Source: Alphaproteobacteria bacterium
GTDB taxonomy: Bacteria > Pseudomonadota > Alphaproteobacteria > Caulobacterales > Parvularculaceae
Reading direction: 5' to 3'
Assembly (NCBI GenBank): GCA_016125455.1
Contig: WGLS01000003.1
Location: 1 to 64,000 of the forward strand
DNA length: 64,000 bases
In this document: positions 42,081 through 53,365 of the stretch, piece after piece
Numbering within the stretch: the stretch's first letter is position 1
Layout of the letters: each line of letters starts with the position of its first letter
The notes under the pieces: generated by a model
Database searches by the model: none
What the model saw: the letters and a program-made list of their open reading frames with translations, nothing else
What the model was told of the DNA's origin: nothing
Position numbers and translations under genes: made by a program

Positions 42081-43085
42081 CTACGCCTGATACAGCGCGA
42101 ACGACACCCCGAGCGTAATCAGCAAGCTGAAGACGACTGCATAAACCGTCGTGGAGATGAACCCTTTGGCGATAACGGAAAACCAGTTGGAGCCATAGGC
42201 CTGGCGGAACACGGCATAAGGCTGGATCAGGGCCCAGGCGAGGGGAATGATCGCTAGCCAGCCGAAGTTCGGGATCTGGGCCAGAAGCAGCGCAATCAGC
42301 AGGTGAGCGTATAGCGCGGCGTGCATGTAGAGACTGACCACAAGGTGATCGTAGACGAGAAACCTGCGGCGGTAGACATACAGTACAAGCAATATGAAGG
42401 CGTATAGGAGCGGCGCGAGCAACATCGTGCGCGGAAGATTTTCCTGCATTTGCGCGAAGAAAAGGCGCGGATCTTCCATCGCGCGCTGACCGGCTTCGAA
42501 CATCCGCCGCACATAGGGTTTCAGCCAGTCCGGCCCGTCATAATCGGCGTCGTCCCATTTCATGTCCTTGAACGACTTACCCTGGTCTTCGCTCTTGCTT
42601 TCCGTAGACGCGTCGTCTTCCGATTTCGCCGCCGTTTCCCGGGCGGCGTCGATTTCGGACGCAACGGCGTTGCGGGTTCCTTCGTCAACGCCTGCCCGGG
42701 CCAGTTCGCTCGCCACCGTGTCTTGAACTTCTGAAACGTCCGTCGGCGCATCCGGCCCGAACTTCAGCCCACTGATGTCTGCAATCAGAAACGCGACGAA
42801 AAAGAAGAAGACGCTCGCGAAGAGGTAGAGCCGAAAAGGCGGGGAGTAGCGCACTCTCTTGCCGTCAAGGTAGCGGCGGGCAAGGCGGCCAGGGCGCGTC
42901 AGGAGCAGCCAGAGGGTTCGAAACAATTTTCCATCAATCGCGAGCGTGTCGACGAAAACGTCCTGCACCAGGCCGATGACCGCCCGCCGCGGCTCTTCGG
43001 CGCTCTGGCCGGAGACGTGGCAATAGTCGCCCGTGAGAAGAGTGCCGCAATTCCGGCACGCCAATGCGCCCGCCTTGTCATTCAC
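42081..43085 (-). CDS. DUF3667 membrane protein with N-terminal zinc-ribbon remnant
   Basis: A 334-residue protein. The N-terminus reads CRNCGTLLTGDYCHVSGQS. DUF3667 proteins normally show two Cys pairs there, and the fourth Cys is replaced here by Ser. The DUF3667 core follows (LFRTLWLLLTRPGRLARRYL, GKRVRYSPPFRLYLFASVFF). Then come an acidic soluble insertion of about 110 residues and four to five C-terminal membrane helices. The function of the family is unknown. It is divergent from the TonB-dependent receptor across 462 bases. Confidence 0.85.
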   Translation of the reverse strand: MNDKAGALACRNCGTLLTGDYCHVSGQSAEEPRRAVIGLVQDVFVDTLAIDGKLFRTLWLLLTRPGRLARRYLDGKRVRYSPPFRLYLFASVFFFFVAFLIADISGLKFGPDAPTDVSEVQDTVASELARAGVDEGTRNAVASEIDAARETAAKSEDDASTESKSEDQGKSFKDMKWDDADYDGPDWLKPYVRRMFEAGQRAMEDPRLFFAQMQENLPRTMLLAPLLYAFILLVLYVYRRRFLVYDHLVVSLYMHAALYAHLLIALLLAQIPNFGWLAIIPLAWALIQPYAVFRQAYGSNWFSVIAKGFISTTVYAVVFSLLITLGVSFALYQA

Positions 43086-43547
43086 TAGTCCGCTCCCCGG
43101 ATGACATTGACCCCTGTTAGCGACCTTCGATGTGCGCGCGCAAATCGTCGGTTTCCACCCAGTCCAACGTCGCTTCGTCGCGAAACGTCGACGGCCGGTC
43201 TTACTATTTCGCCTTGCGCCGAAAACCGGCGGTTCCTGCGCAACGCCCTTCCCAAGTTTGCGACAGATGTGGCGACAAAATCGCCGTCTTGTCGGCTATC
43301 GTGGCATTTTCGCGCGCAGGAGATTCTCTTTTAGCAGAAAGCCGCGCCATCGTCACAAAAGTGTGTTGCTGCGTCGCAACTGGCTGCGTTTTTAAGTGTC
43401 GTCTGGCGGATGGCGCGTAGTCTCCGGACGTCCGGTCGCCTTAGCTTTGCTGCAGGGTGAAAAGCCTCCCTTGGTCGTGGTGGGTGATGCGATTTGGGAA
43501 GGCCTGTGCAGCGACCGTTCGGGTTCCGGGCGGCCAGGAGGGATAAG
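43086..43547. other. Intergenic region upstream of the TonB-dependent receptor
   Basis: No gene is supported in these 462 bases. At 43365-43380 GTTGC and GCAAC form an inverted repeat with a six-base spacer, a possible operator. Further left, GCGACA recurs (TTGCGACAGATGTGGCGACA, near 43260-43280). The receptor's own ribosome site AGGAGG lies at the right end. The promoters for the receptor and for the divergent DUF3667 gene must be in here, but I cannot place them firmly. Confidence 0.35.
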
Positions 43548-46500
43548 ATGAAAACGTCAAATCGCGCCGCGAGCGGCGCAAGCCTGTTTCTTGGCGCATC
43601 GGCGGCGGCAATTGCGGTCATGTCGCCGGCCTATGCTCAGGACAATGAGTCAGATGACCGGATCGTTGTCACCGGCACGCGCATCGCGCGCGATCCGAAC
43701 CTCACAGAGCCGCTTCCGGTCCAGTCGATCGGGGCCGATCAGATACGTTTCTCCGGGCAACAGGACATTACCGAAGTCATCAACGACGTTCCTGCGCTGT
43801 TGACCACCACAACCGCGGAAAACTCCTTGAACGGCGTTTTCTCTGATGCCGTCGGTGCCTCGTCGCTCAACCTGCGCGGCCTTGGCGAAGAGCGCACGCT
43901 GGTTCTCGTCAACGGCCGCCGGCATGTCTCTGGCGTCGCCGGCGCCAACATTGTCGACGTGAACACGATACCGAACGCGCTCGTCGAGCGTGTCGATGTG
44001 CTCACGGGCGGCGCATCTCAGGTCTATGGCGCGGACGCTGTGACTGGCGTCGTCAACTTTATCCTTAAGCGGGACTTTGAAGGCCTCGACCTCTCGGTCA
44101 ATGGCGGCATTTCGGGTCAGGGCGATGGCGAGCGGTATGGTTTTTCAGGCGTCGCCGGCAAGAACTTGTTTGACGATCGATTCAATGTCACCGTTTCCCT
44201 CGACTATTCAAAACGTCAGGAGATACTCTTCGGCGACCGTGATTTCTCGCGGAACAATCGCATTGCCGATGACCTTCCGAACCCGGCGCTTCGGTTCCAG
44301 AACGGCGATATTACCTCTGCGACGCCAAACTTCGCTCGCTTCTACGATCCGTCGACCTTTATTGCGACAAGCGATGCGCCCTGCAATCGCTACGGCATCG
44401 ACGCTTGCTTCGGCTTCTATGAGACCGGTCTCCCGATCCTTTCGCAGGCGAATTTCCTCAACCTTTACGCACAGGCGTTCCCCGGCGATCCGGTGCCGAC
44501 GCTTACCTCAGCCGAACTCTCGCTGATCGATCGCGCGCAGAATTCGCCGGCGCGCCTGATTGCTTCGGACCCACGGTTTTCCATTTCATCCAACAGCGGC
44601 GTAATCCTTCCCGGTTCGTTGTTTTTCCCTGGCCTTGACCTTGACAGCAATGGCGCGGACGACTGTCTGCAATCCTTCGTGGGCGCACAGTCAACGTTCG
44701 ATCTGTCGCCGCCGCTCATCGGCTTTGCCGGAGGCTGCTACACGATCGACGCCAACGGCAACCCTGTTCCGTACCAGGACGGCCAGATTTCCGGCGAGTT
44801 CAATCAATTCGGCGGCGACGGCATTCCGAATACCTTCAACCAGGATTACCTGACGCCCGACATCGAGAATGTCGTCGGGAACATTTTCCTGACCTATGAG
44901 CTGGCTGATGGCGTCGACTGGATTTTCGAAGGCAAGATTGCTGATACGACAGCTACATTCGGCGGTCCGCTGAACACGTTCTGGGACCTCCTGACGGTCG
45001 AGCCGGACAACCCGTACATTCCGTCAGCGCTGTCGCCGATTGCCGCGGATGGTTTCTTCGTTACCCGCGACCCAACGGACCTTGGCGCCAACATCGACCA
45101 GGAAAAGCGCCGCACCTATCGCTTCGTGACGGGCATTGAGGCGGAGACGGCGAATGGTTTCAAGTACGACTTGACCGTCAATTGGGGCCGCTTTGAACGC
45201 GAAGCGATCAACAACAACCGCGTAATCGTGGACCGCTTCTTCGCGGCCGTTGACGCGACGACGGATGCCTCGGGCAACCCGATCTGTCGGTCGGATATTG
45301 ATCCAACAGCGCCGCCGACGACTCCATTCGGCATTCCTTCTTTCGATCCGGGCTTCTTCACGTTTAATCCAGGCGATGGCCAGTGCCGTCCGTACAATGT
45401 TTTCGGGCGCGGATTTGGCGACCAGACGCAAGCCGCCGTCGACTTCATCACGACCACCACGATTAATGAGTTTGCGCTTGAACAGTTCGTCGTCGGCGGC
45501 TCGGTGGTTGGTGATCTCGACGCGTGGTTGACGCTGCCGGGCGGCTCGATCGGGTTCGCCACGGGTTTCGAGTATCGCGAAGAAAGAAGTACGTCGACCT
45601 TTGACGCCCTCGTTCGCGGCGTGCTTCCGGTTGATACGCCCGACGGAAACGCTGGCGACCTAATCCGTGACCTTCCCAATGATCAGAACTCACTCGTGTT
45701 CGATCCGGGCGCGATCATCAACAATGAACAAGGCAAGTTCGACGTCTGGGAATACTTCCTCGAAGCGTCCTTGCCGATCATCCAGGACCGTCCGTTCTTT
45801 GATGAACTGACTGTTCAGGGCGGCGCGCGTTTCGCAAGCTACTCGACGATTGGCGCGACCCTGAGCTGGGGCGTTTCCGGCACCTGGGCGCCGATCGAAG
45901 ACATCCGCTTCCGAGCTTCCTACGCCGAGCCGATCCGGGCGCCGAACATCACGGAGCTGTTCGCGCCTTCGCAGGCGGCCTTCTTCCGGCCGGACGACCC
46001 GTGCGACCAGTCCCAGATCGATGCGCTTATCACCGCCGGCGATCCGCGTGGCGCAGTTCGTGAGGCCAACTGCCGGGCGGATGGCATTCCAGTTGGATTC
46101 ACGGATCCGCTTTCGGCGCGTTTTGTTGGCGAGACCGTCGGCAACTCAGCGCTTGCCGAGGAAAAAGCTCAAACTTTCTCCGTCGGCGCGGTCGTTCAAC
46201 CACGTTTTATCGAAGGCTTGGCCGTGACGGTTGACTACTGGTCGATCCAGATTGATCAGGCGATCTCAAGTCCCAGCGCTCAGGACATTGTCGACGGCTG
46301 CTATGATTCGGCCGGCTTCGCAGCTGGCGTGGCGAACCAGTTCTGCGATCTGTTTACGCGGAACGACGATCCGACCTCGCCGCAGTTCAACGGGTTTAAC
46401 TTCCTGCGACAGCAGGAGCTGAACTTCGCCTCGCTGGACGCGCGCGGCATCGACGCCCAAGTCAGCTATGATTTTGAAATCGGCCGCAGCGATTTCAACA

Positions 46501-46910
46501 TTACGGTGAACGGAGCCTGGATGGAGCGCCTGAACCAGTTCTTCAACCCTGCGGATCCGACGGCAGTCGATCCTGAGCTTGGCGAAATTCAGCGTCCTGA
46601 ATTTGCGGCAAACGGCTTCTTCAACTATCGCCGTGGCCCGTTCGCTTTCACCTGGCAGACGCAGTTCCAGGATGAACAAGGGCTTCGCGCGGTTGAGATT
46701 GAGACCGTCAATACGAACTACGGTCCGGCTGGCATCGCCGATGCAGTATTCATCCACGATGTGAACGCCAGCTATCAGATCTCGGACCAGCTCCAGGTCT
46801 ATGGCGGCATCAACAACGTGCTCGACCGGAATCCGTTCTTTACGGAACAGGCCTATCCGGTCTCGCCGCTGGGCCGCTACTTCTTCCTAGGCGCTCGTTT
46901 CACGATGTAG
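43548..46910 (+). CDS. TonB-dependent outer-membrane receptor
   Basis: The ATG at 43548 behind CCAGGAGGG gives 1120 residues with a signal peptide (FLGASAAAIAVMSPAYAQ). DDRIVVTGTRI is the TonB-box-like start of the plug; the plug continues with PVQSIGADQIRFSGQQDITE and GEERTLVLVNGRRHVSGVAG. A large beta-barrel with long Asp/Pro/Gly-rich outer loops fills the rest and ends LGRYFFLGARFTM. The length is that of big oligosaccharide or peptide importers of this group; the ligand is unknown. It needs TonB/ExbB/ExbD, encoded at 31237-33359. Confidence 0.95.
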   Translation: MKTSNRAASGASLFLGASAAAIAVMSPAYAQDNESDDRIVVTGTRIARDPNLTEPLPVQSIGADQIRFSGQQDITEVINDVPALLTTTTAENSLNGVFSDAVGASSLNLRGLGEERTLVLVNGRRHVSGVAGANIVDVNTIPNALVERVDVLTGGASQVYGADAVTGVVNFILKRDFEGLDLSVNGGISGQGDGERYGFSGVAGKNLFDDRFNVTVSLDYSKRQEILFGDRDFSRNNRIADDLPNPALRFQNGDITSATPNFARFYDPSTFIATSDAPCNRYGIDACFGFYETGLPILSQANFLNLYAQAFPGDPVPTLTSAELSLIDRAQNSPARLIASDPRFSISSNSGVILPGSLFFPGLDLDSNGADDCLQSFVGAQSTFDLSPPLIGFAGGCYTIDANGNPVPYQDGQISGEFNQFGGDGIPNTFNQDYLTPDIENVVGNIFLTYELADGVDWIFEGKIADTTATFGGPLNTFWDLLTVEPDNPYIPSALSPIAADGFFVTRDPTDLGANIDQEKRRTYRFVTGIEAETANGFKYDLTVNWGRFEREAINNNRVIVDRFFAAVDATTDASGNPICRSDIDPTAPPTTPFGIPSFDPGFFTFNPGDGQCRPYNVFGRGFGDQTQAAVDFITTTTINEFALEQFVVGGSVVGDLDAWLTLPGGSIGFATGFEYREERSTSTFDALVRGVLPVDTPDGNAGDLIRDLPNDQNSLVFDPGAIINNEQGKFDVWEYFLEASLPIIQDRPFFDELTVQGGARFASYSTIGATLSWGVSGTWAPIEDIRFRASYAEPIRAPNITELFAPSQAAFFRPDDPCDQSQIDALITAGDPRGAVREANCRADGIPVGFTDPLSARFVGETVGNSALAEEKAQTFSVGAVVQPRFIEGLAVTVDYWSIQIDQAISSPSAQDIVDGCYDSAGFAAGVANQFCDLFTRNDDPTSPQFNGFNFLRQQELNFASLDARGIDAQVSYDFEIGRSDFNITVNGAWMERLNQFFNPADPTAVDPELGEIQRPEFAANGFFNYRRGPFAFTWQTQFQDEQGLRAVEIETVNTNYGPAGIADAVFIHDVNASYQISDQLQVYGGINNVLDRNPFFTEQAYPVSPLGRYFFLGARFTM

Positions 46911-46932
46911 TCTCGAAGGAAGCGCAATCAGG

Positions 46933-46961
46933 AAAGCCGGCCCAAAGGGGCCGGCTTTTTT
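46933..46961 (+). terminator. Rho-independent terminator after the receptor gene
   Basis: AAAGCCGGCCC (46933-46943) pairs perfectly with GGGCCGGCTTT (46948-46958) over an AAAG loop, and the T run continues to 46961. It lies 22 bases after the receptor stop. Confidence 0.93.
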
Positions 46962-47019
46962 GTTCGTGGTCGTCCTGTCGTTCGGCGCACCCTTCGTCGA
47001 TCGCCAAAGCTGTCGCAGC

Positions 47020-48438
47020 CTAGGCGCCCGAACCGCCCACCGTCAGCGCGTCAACCTTGATTGTGGGCTGACCGACTCCGACTGGCACGCCCTGGCCGGC
47101 CTTGCCGCAAACGCCAATGCCGGAATCGAGGGCGAAGTCGTTTCCGACCATTGAAACGCGGGTGAGAACGCTTGGGCCGTCGCCGATCAGCGCAACGTTC
47201 TTCAGCGGCGCGCCAATCTTGCCGTTCTTCACGCGATAGGCCTCGGTGCAGTTGAAGACGAACTTGCCCGACGTGATGTCGACCTGCCCGCCCGCAAAGT
47301 TCACGGCATAGATCCCGTCCTTGACGGACGCGATGATTTCGCCGGGCTCATGGACGCCGTTCGTCATGAAAGTATTCGTCATCCTTGGCATTGGCTGGTG
47401 GGCGTACGACTCCCGGCGTCCATTGCCGGTCGGGGCGACGCCCATCAGCCGGGCATTGAGTCGGTCCTGCATATAGCCCTTCAGGATTCCGTCCTCGATC
47501 AGGACGGTTCGGCTGGTCGGGGTGCCTTCGTCGTCGATTGTCAGCGACCCTCGGCGGCCGGCGATTGTCCCGTCGTCAACAACCGTTACGCCCGGCGCTG
47601 CGACCCGCTCGCCAATGCGGCCAGCGAAGGCGCTCTCGCCCTTGCGGTTGAAATCGCCTTCAAGCCCGTGGCCGACCGCTTCGTGCAGGATGACGCCGGT
47701 CCAGCCCGGGCCGAGCACCACTTCCATTTCGCCGGCAGGGGCGGGTTCGGCGTCAAGGTTGATCAGCGCCTGGCGCAGCGCCTCATCGACCTGGCTCCGC
47801 CAGGCTTCGGGCGTTATGAACCGAGCGTAGCCTTCGCGGCCGCCAGCCCCGTGATTCCCGCTTTCCTGCCTATCGCCGTCGCCAGCGGTAACGGACACGT
47901 TCAGCCGGACCAGCGGCCGAACGTCTCGAACGATCTCGCCGTCCGCCCGCATGATCTCGACGATCGACCATTCGCCGGAGAGGGACGCGGATACCTGACG
48001 GACGCGCTGGTCCTTGTCGCGCGCATAGGCGTTGATTTCCTCAAGCAGCTTTACTTTCGCGTCAAAACCTATCGCCTCAAGGGGGTTGTCATCTGGATAA
48101 AGCTTCAGGTTGGTGCGCGAGGGACCGTCGCTGTAGGCGCCGGACCGGCCCGATTTCACGGCGGCGACCGCGTCGGCCGCCCGCGCAAGGGCGGCGGGCG
48201 AGAACTCCGACGCATGGGCGTAGCCCGTTGATTCGCCGATCACCGCCCGAAGTCCAAAGCCCTGCTCAACGTCGTAGCTTGCCGTTTTCAATCGATTATC
48301 GTCAAAAACGAAAGCTTCCGACTGGGTGTATTCAAGGTAAAGTTCGCCATCATCCGAGCCGGAAAGCGCGCGCGAGAGCGAATCGCGCGCCGCCGATTCG
48401 GTCAGGTCGGTCCGGTCGAAGAAGGTTGAATTCGCCAT
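47020..48438 (-). CDS. tldD: Metalloprotease TldD
   Basis: The start at 48438 (MANSTFFDRTDLTE) gives 472 residues. TldD with TldE forms a protease involved in maturing modified peptides and degrading antitoxins. The zinc motif is VILHEAVGHGLEGDF (HExxxH). Other family blocks are ASYDVEQGFGLRAVIGESTGYA, VTVVDDGTIAGRRGSLTIDDEGTP and RMTNTFMTNGVHEPGEI. TldE is not in the window. It is divergent from coxB, a neighbourhood common in alphaproteobacteria. Confidence 0.95.
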   Translation of the reverse strand: MANSTFFDRTDLTESAARDSLSRALSGSDDGELYLEYTQSEAFVFDDNRLKTASYDVEQGFGLRAVIGESTGYAHASEFSPAALARAADAVAAVKSGRSGAYSDGPSRTNLKLYPDDNPLEAIGFDAKVKLLEEINAYARDKDQRVRQVSASLSGEWSIVEIMRADGEIVRDVRPLVRLNVSVTAGDGDRQESGNHGAGGREGYARFITPEAWRSQVDEALRQALINLDAEPAPAGEMEVVLGPGWTGVILHEAVGHGLEGDFNRKGESAFAGRIGERVAAPGVTVVDDGTIAGRRGSLTIDDEGTPTSRTVLIEDGILKGYMQDRLNARLMGVAPTGNGRRESYAHQPMPRMTNTFMTNGVHEPGEIIASVKDGIYAVNFAGGQVDITSGKFVFNCTEAYRVKNGKIGAPLKNVALIGDGPSVLTRVSMVGNDFALDSGIGVCGKAGQGVPVGVGQPTIKVDALTVGGSGA

Positions 48439-48663
48439 TTCTTGCCGCCTTTCGTGGCACTGGATCCGTTGGGTTCGTGCGTCTCGGCACAACTATTCAC
48501 GCACGGGCCCTACCGATTTCTAACTAAGAGATATACGGCGCGCCGCAGAGGGAAGGGGCGCCTGCGACGTTTTTCCTTTGCACTGCGCTGATTGGCGGAC
48601 TATCGCCTCGGAGCGCGCCGCGTATATACCGGCCTGACTTCGAACACCGTTTTGGACTTTGCC

Positions 48664-49824
48664 ATGATACGCTTCTGGACCGCGACCGCAGCCGCATTTT
48701 CCGGCCTCATGGCCACGTCCGCCATCCCCCAGATTGCTTTCGCTCAGACTGGCGGCGCGGAAAACCACGCAGATAACGGCATTGCCATGCTGCCTGCGAA
48801 CTCGGCGCTCGCATCGGACGTGCATTTTTTCCACAATGTTATTTTGATGCCGATCATCACCGTGATCAGCGTCTTCGTATTGGCGCTGCTTCTGTGGATT
48901 GTCGTCCGGTACAATTCAAAGTCGAATCCAACGCCATCCAAATTCAGTCACAACACGCTCATTGAAATTATCTGGACTGGCGTGCCTGTCCTGATCCTGC
49001 TCGTCATCGCGCTGTTTTCGTTTGAGTTGCTTTACAATGAGGACGTCACGCCGGACGGCAAGCAGGTCGCATTTGTCGGCGATGGCTCGACGTTGGAATT
49101 CTCTTTCGCAAACGATTTTGCTGCGGAAAGCCGCAAGGTCTCGCGCCAGGAACACATCCAGGTTTTTGTTGGTCGCGACGGGGCGTTGCAGAAGCTGCCG
49201 AAGAACGCGTATCGGACGTCGGGTTTCAAGTCGGACGTCGTAACGGTCACGCTTGAACGCGCTCCGTCGAATGGGGAAACCGTCATCATTCGCGGTGGAC
49301 GGACTTTGGTCGGTCAGGGGGAGAACCGGCAGATTGCGATGGCGCCGACGCTGACCCTCAAGGTTAATGGATATCAATGGGGATGGAGCTACGCCTATCC
49401 TGACTTCGGCGACTTCGAGTTCGTTTCCAACATGCTGCCGGAAGCGCAGACGACTGCTGCGCTCTACCGGCTGGCGGTCGACAACGAGGTCGTCGTCCCT
49501 GTCGGCGAGACGGTCCGGGTGACGACGACGGCGCGCGATGTGATTCATTCCTGGGCGTTGCCGAATTTTGCGATCAAGATCGATGCGGTGCCTGGCAGGA
49601 TAAACGAGACTTGGTTCAGCGCCGACCGTGAAGGCGTCTTTTACGGGCAGTGCTCGGAAATTTGCGGCATCAAGCATTCGTTCATGCCCATCGCCGTGCG
49701 GGTTGTATCCAGGACGGAGTTCGAATCCTGGGTCGATCAACAGCGCGAACTCGCCGGCATGGATCCAATGTTCGGGTCCGATGACAAAATCGCCTCGCTA
49801 GCCAACGCCGCCGGCGAAAAGTGA
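48664..49824 (+). CDS. coxB: Cytochrome c oxidase subunit II with an inserted segment
   Basis: The start at 48664 gives 386 residues with a signal peptide (to about residue 27). Two membrane helices follow (residues about 58-82 and 103-123), then the CuA cupredoxin domain. Copper ligands are H295 (VIHSWALP), C330 and C334 with E332 (QCSEICGIKHSFM), H338 and M341. Residues of about 132-228, between helix 2 and KVNGYQWGWSYAYPDF, are an extra segment. Typical subunit II is about 280-300 residues long and continues there almost directly. It opens the aa3-oxidase operon. Confidence 0.95.
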   Translation: MIRFWTATAAAFSGLMATSAIPQIAFAQTGGAENHADNGIAMLPANSALASDVHFFHNVILMPIITVISVFVLALLLWIVVRYNSKSNPTPSKFSHNTLIEIIWTGVPVLILLVIALFSFELLYNEDVTPDGKQVAFVGDGSTLEFSFANDFAAESRKVSRQEHIQVFVGRDGALQKLPKNAYRTSGFKSDVVTVTLERAPSNGETVIIRGGRTLVGQGENRQIAMAPTLTLKVNGYQWGWSYAYPDFGDFEFVSNMLPEAQTTAALYRLAVDNEVVVPVGETVRVTTTARDVIHSWALPNFAIKIDAVPGRINETWFSADREGVFYGQCSEICGIKHSFMPIAVRVVSRTEFESWVDQQRELAGMDPMFGSDDKIASLANAAGEK

Positions 49825-49869
49825 ACCTGTTCGGCGTGTTGATGAAATCGAGACTAAAAGGGGCCGTAA

Positions 49870-51555
<1,686 letters not shown>

Positions 51556-51802
51556 GCGAGACGTCGCCGGATACCTGCGGATACAACTTTGAGGCGCGCA
51601 ACCTGGCGGTAGCGCGCCTTTTCTGTAGCCCTCGGCAGTCGACCAGATGCGTCATCGATCTGAGGCGCAGCATCAACGTCTCTGAAAGGCGGCGCCTCGG
51701 CTCTCGACGGTTGGCGCTCAATTTGGTTAACTTTTGGAACGCGACCGCGATGGGCACGGTCGCCTCTCGCGTTGTTGGGGCGCGTGGGAAAGGGGTAATT
51801 CC

Positions 51803-52171
51803 ATGCTGCAAACAATTCTGAACGACGTCTTCGGCATCATCCGAGGCGTCTTCCTCCATGGTGACGTCATTTCGCTGGCGATCGCTTTCGGTTCGGTCGT
51901 GATTGCGGCGCTGATCATGCAACGGGCCAGCCAGATCGGTGCAATGACTCTTTTGGCGCTATTCCTGTTCGTGATCGGCAGCTTCCTGAGGGCTGTAGTC
52001 GGCGGCGGGCCGGCGGAGATGTCGACAGCGGATGTCGCCGGCGCGCAACTGAACGCCAGTTGGTCACAGTTCATGAACCTCCAGGCGAGTTCGCTGCTTG
52101 CCTACTTTATCGCCTTTATGGTGCTGATACTGGTTTTCTTTGCGGCAAAGAGCGTCGTCTCGAGAGGCTAG
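51803..52171 (+). CDS. Small membrane protein within the cytochrome oxidase cluster
   Basis: The ATG at 51803 (MLQTILNDVFGIIRGVF) gives 122 residues with about three hydrophobic helices (VISLAIAFGSVVIAALIMQ, IGAMTLLALFLFVIGSFL, LLAYFIAFMVLILVFFAAK). The frame upstream to 51734 has no ribosome site. It lies between ctaD and ctaB, where most alphaproteobacteria have no gene. I do not recognise the family. A role in oxidase assembly is suggested by position only. The 247 bases before it hold no other gene. Confidence 0.65.
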   Translation: MLQTILNDVFGIIRGVFLHGDVISLAIAFGSVVIAALIMQRASQIGAMTLLALFLFVIGSFLRAVVGGGPAEMSTADVAGAQLNASWSQFMNLQASSLLAYFIAFMVLILVFFAAKSVVSRG

Positions 52172-52277
52172 GCAGACGACGGGGCATGTGAAGCGGGGAG
52201 CGGCCAATCGCCACGAGGCGCCCTGATGCAGCGTCTTGCTCTTCCGTTTCGGCCGCTGTTCGGCCATAGCGTCCGCC

Positions 52278-53228
52278 ATGACAGCACTCGACCCGGCCGT
52301 GCAGAATGGCCTTGAACCGGTCGGGCTCAGCCTCGCTGGCCCGGCGGACTATTTTGACCTTCTGAAACCGCGCGTCATGTCACTCGTGGTGTTCACCGCG
52401 CTTGTCGGCATGGTCACTGCTTTTGCCTCCGGCGCTGAGGCGTCGGTCGGGCTTGCGGCGATTTCGCTCCTCGCGATTTCAGTCGGCGCTGGCGCCTCCG
52501 GCGCCCTGAACATGTGGTTCGACGCTGACATTGATGCCGTCATGGAGCGCACGTCAAAGCGCCCTGTGCCACGGGGCGCCGTGCCTCCCGCCGAGGCTGC
52601 TGCCCTTGGTGTCGTCTTGTCAGCATTGTCGATAGCGTTGCTGGCGCTGTCGTCGAACTATGTCGCCGCCGGTCTACTCGCGTTCACGATCTTCTTCTAC
52701 GCCGTTATCTATTCAATGTGGCTCAAGCGGGCGACGGCGCAAAACATTGTTATCGGGGGCGCCGCCGGCGCATTGCCGCCGGTTGTCGCGTGGGCCGCAG
52801 TGACGGGCGATGCGCCGTGGCAAGCTTGGGCTCTGTTCGGGATCATCTTCCTCTGGACGCCGCCGCACTTCTGGGCGCTCGCACTCCGCAGGACGATTGA
52901 TTACGAGCGCGTCGGCGTTCCGATGATGCCGAACGTGGCAGGCGACAGGTCGACCAAGCTTCAGATATTCGCCTACTCCGTGGCGCTGTCGGTCGGCGCC
53001 GTTGCGGTCCAGCCATTTGGCCTTGGCGGTCCTGTGTATCTGGTCGCCTCTGTCGCGCTCGGCGCGCAATTCATCCGTCTCGCCTGGGCGGTTCTCAAGT
53101 CCGCGGACGGCGACGGGCGGACGCCCATGAAGCTGTTCGGCTTTTCCATCCTCTACCTGTTCGCGCTTTTCGCCGCCCTCCTTGCCGAGGGGCTTTTCAA
53201 CCTCCTATCGAAGGCCATCTGGGCGTGA
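52278..53228 (+). CDS. ctaB: Protoheme IX farnesyltransferase (heme o synthase)
   Basis: The start at 52278 ([11 protein letters not shown]) gives 316 residues. This UbiA-type prenyltransferase converts heme b to heme o. The prenyl-diphosphate/Mg motif is [19 protein letters not shown]; a second block is [13 protein letters not shown] with [11 protein letters not shown]. About nine membrane helices are visible. Its stop overlaps the start of the CoxF-like gene, so they are coupled. Confidence 0.96.
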   Translation: MTALDPAVQNGLEPVGLSLAGPADYFDLLKPRVMSLVVFTALVGMVTAFASGAEASVGLAAISLLAISVGAGASGALNMWFDADIDAVMERTSKRPVPRGAVPPAEAAALGVVLSALSIALLALSSNYVAAGLLAFTIFFYAVIYSMWLKRATAQNIVIGGAAGALPPVVAWAAVTGDAPWQAWALFGIIFLWTPPHFWALALRRTIDYERVGVPMMPNVAGDRSTKLQIFAYSVALSVGAVAVQPFGLGGPVYLVASVALGAQFIRLAWAVLKSADGDGRTPMKLFGFSILYLFALFAALLAEGLFNLLSKAIWA

Positions 53229-53359
53229 TGACCGACGAAGATCGCAAACGCCGCAAACAGCGAAATCTTGCCATCGCTGGCGCATTGGGGGCGTTTATTG
53301 TCCTTGTTTATCTAGTTACGATGTTGCGCATCGGCGCGACCGTAGCCGGCGGCGGGTGA
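53228..53359 (+). CDS. CoxF-like small oxidase-assembly protein
   Basis: A 43-residue protein starting [13 protein letters not shown] at 53228, overlapping the ctaB stop (TGATG). It has a basic N-terminus and one membrane helix (LAIAGALGAFIVLVYLVTML). Short proteins of this build lie between ctaB and ctaG in alphaproteobacterial oxidase operons and are called CoxF. The role is poorly known. ctaG begins seven bases downstream. Confidence 0.8.
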   Translation: MTDEDRKRRKQRNLAIAGALGAFIVLVYLVTMLRIGATVAGGG

Positions 53360-53365
53360 GCAGCA

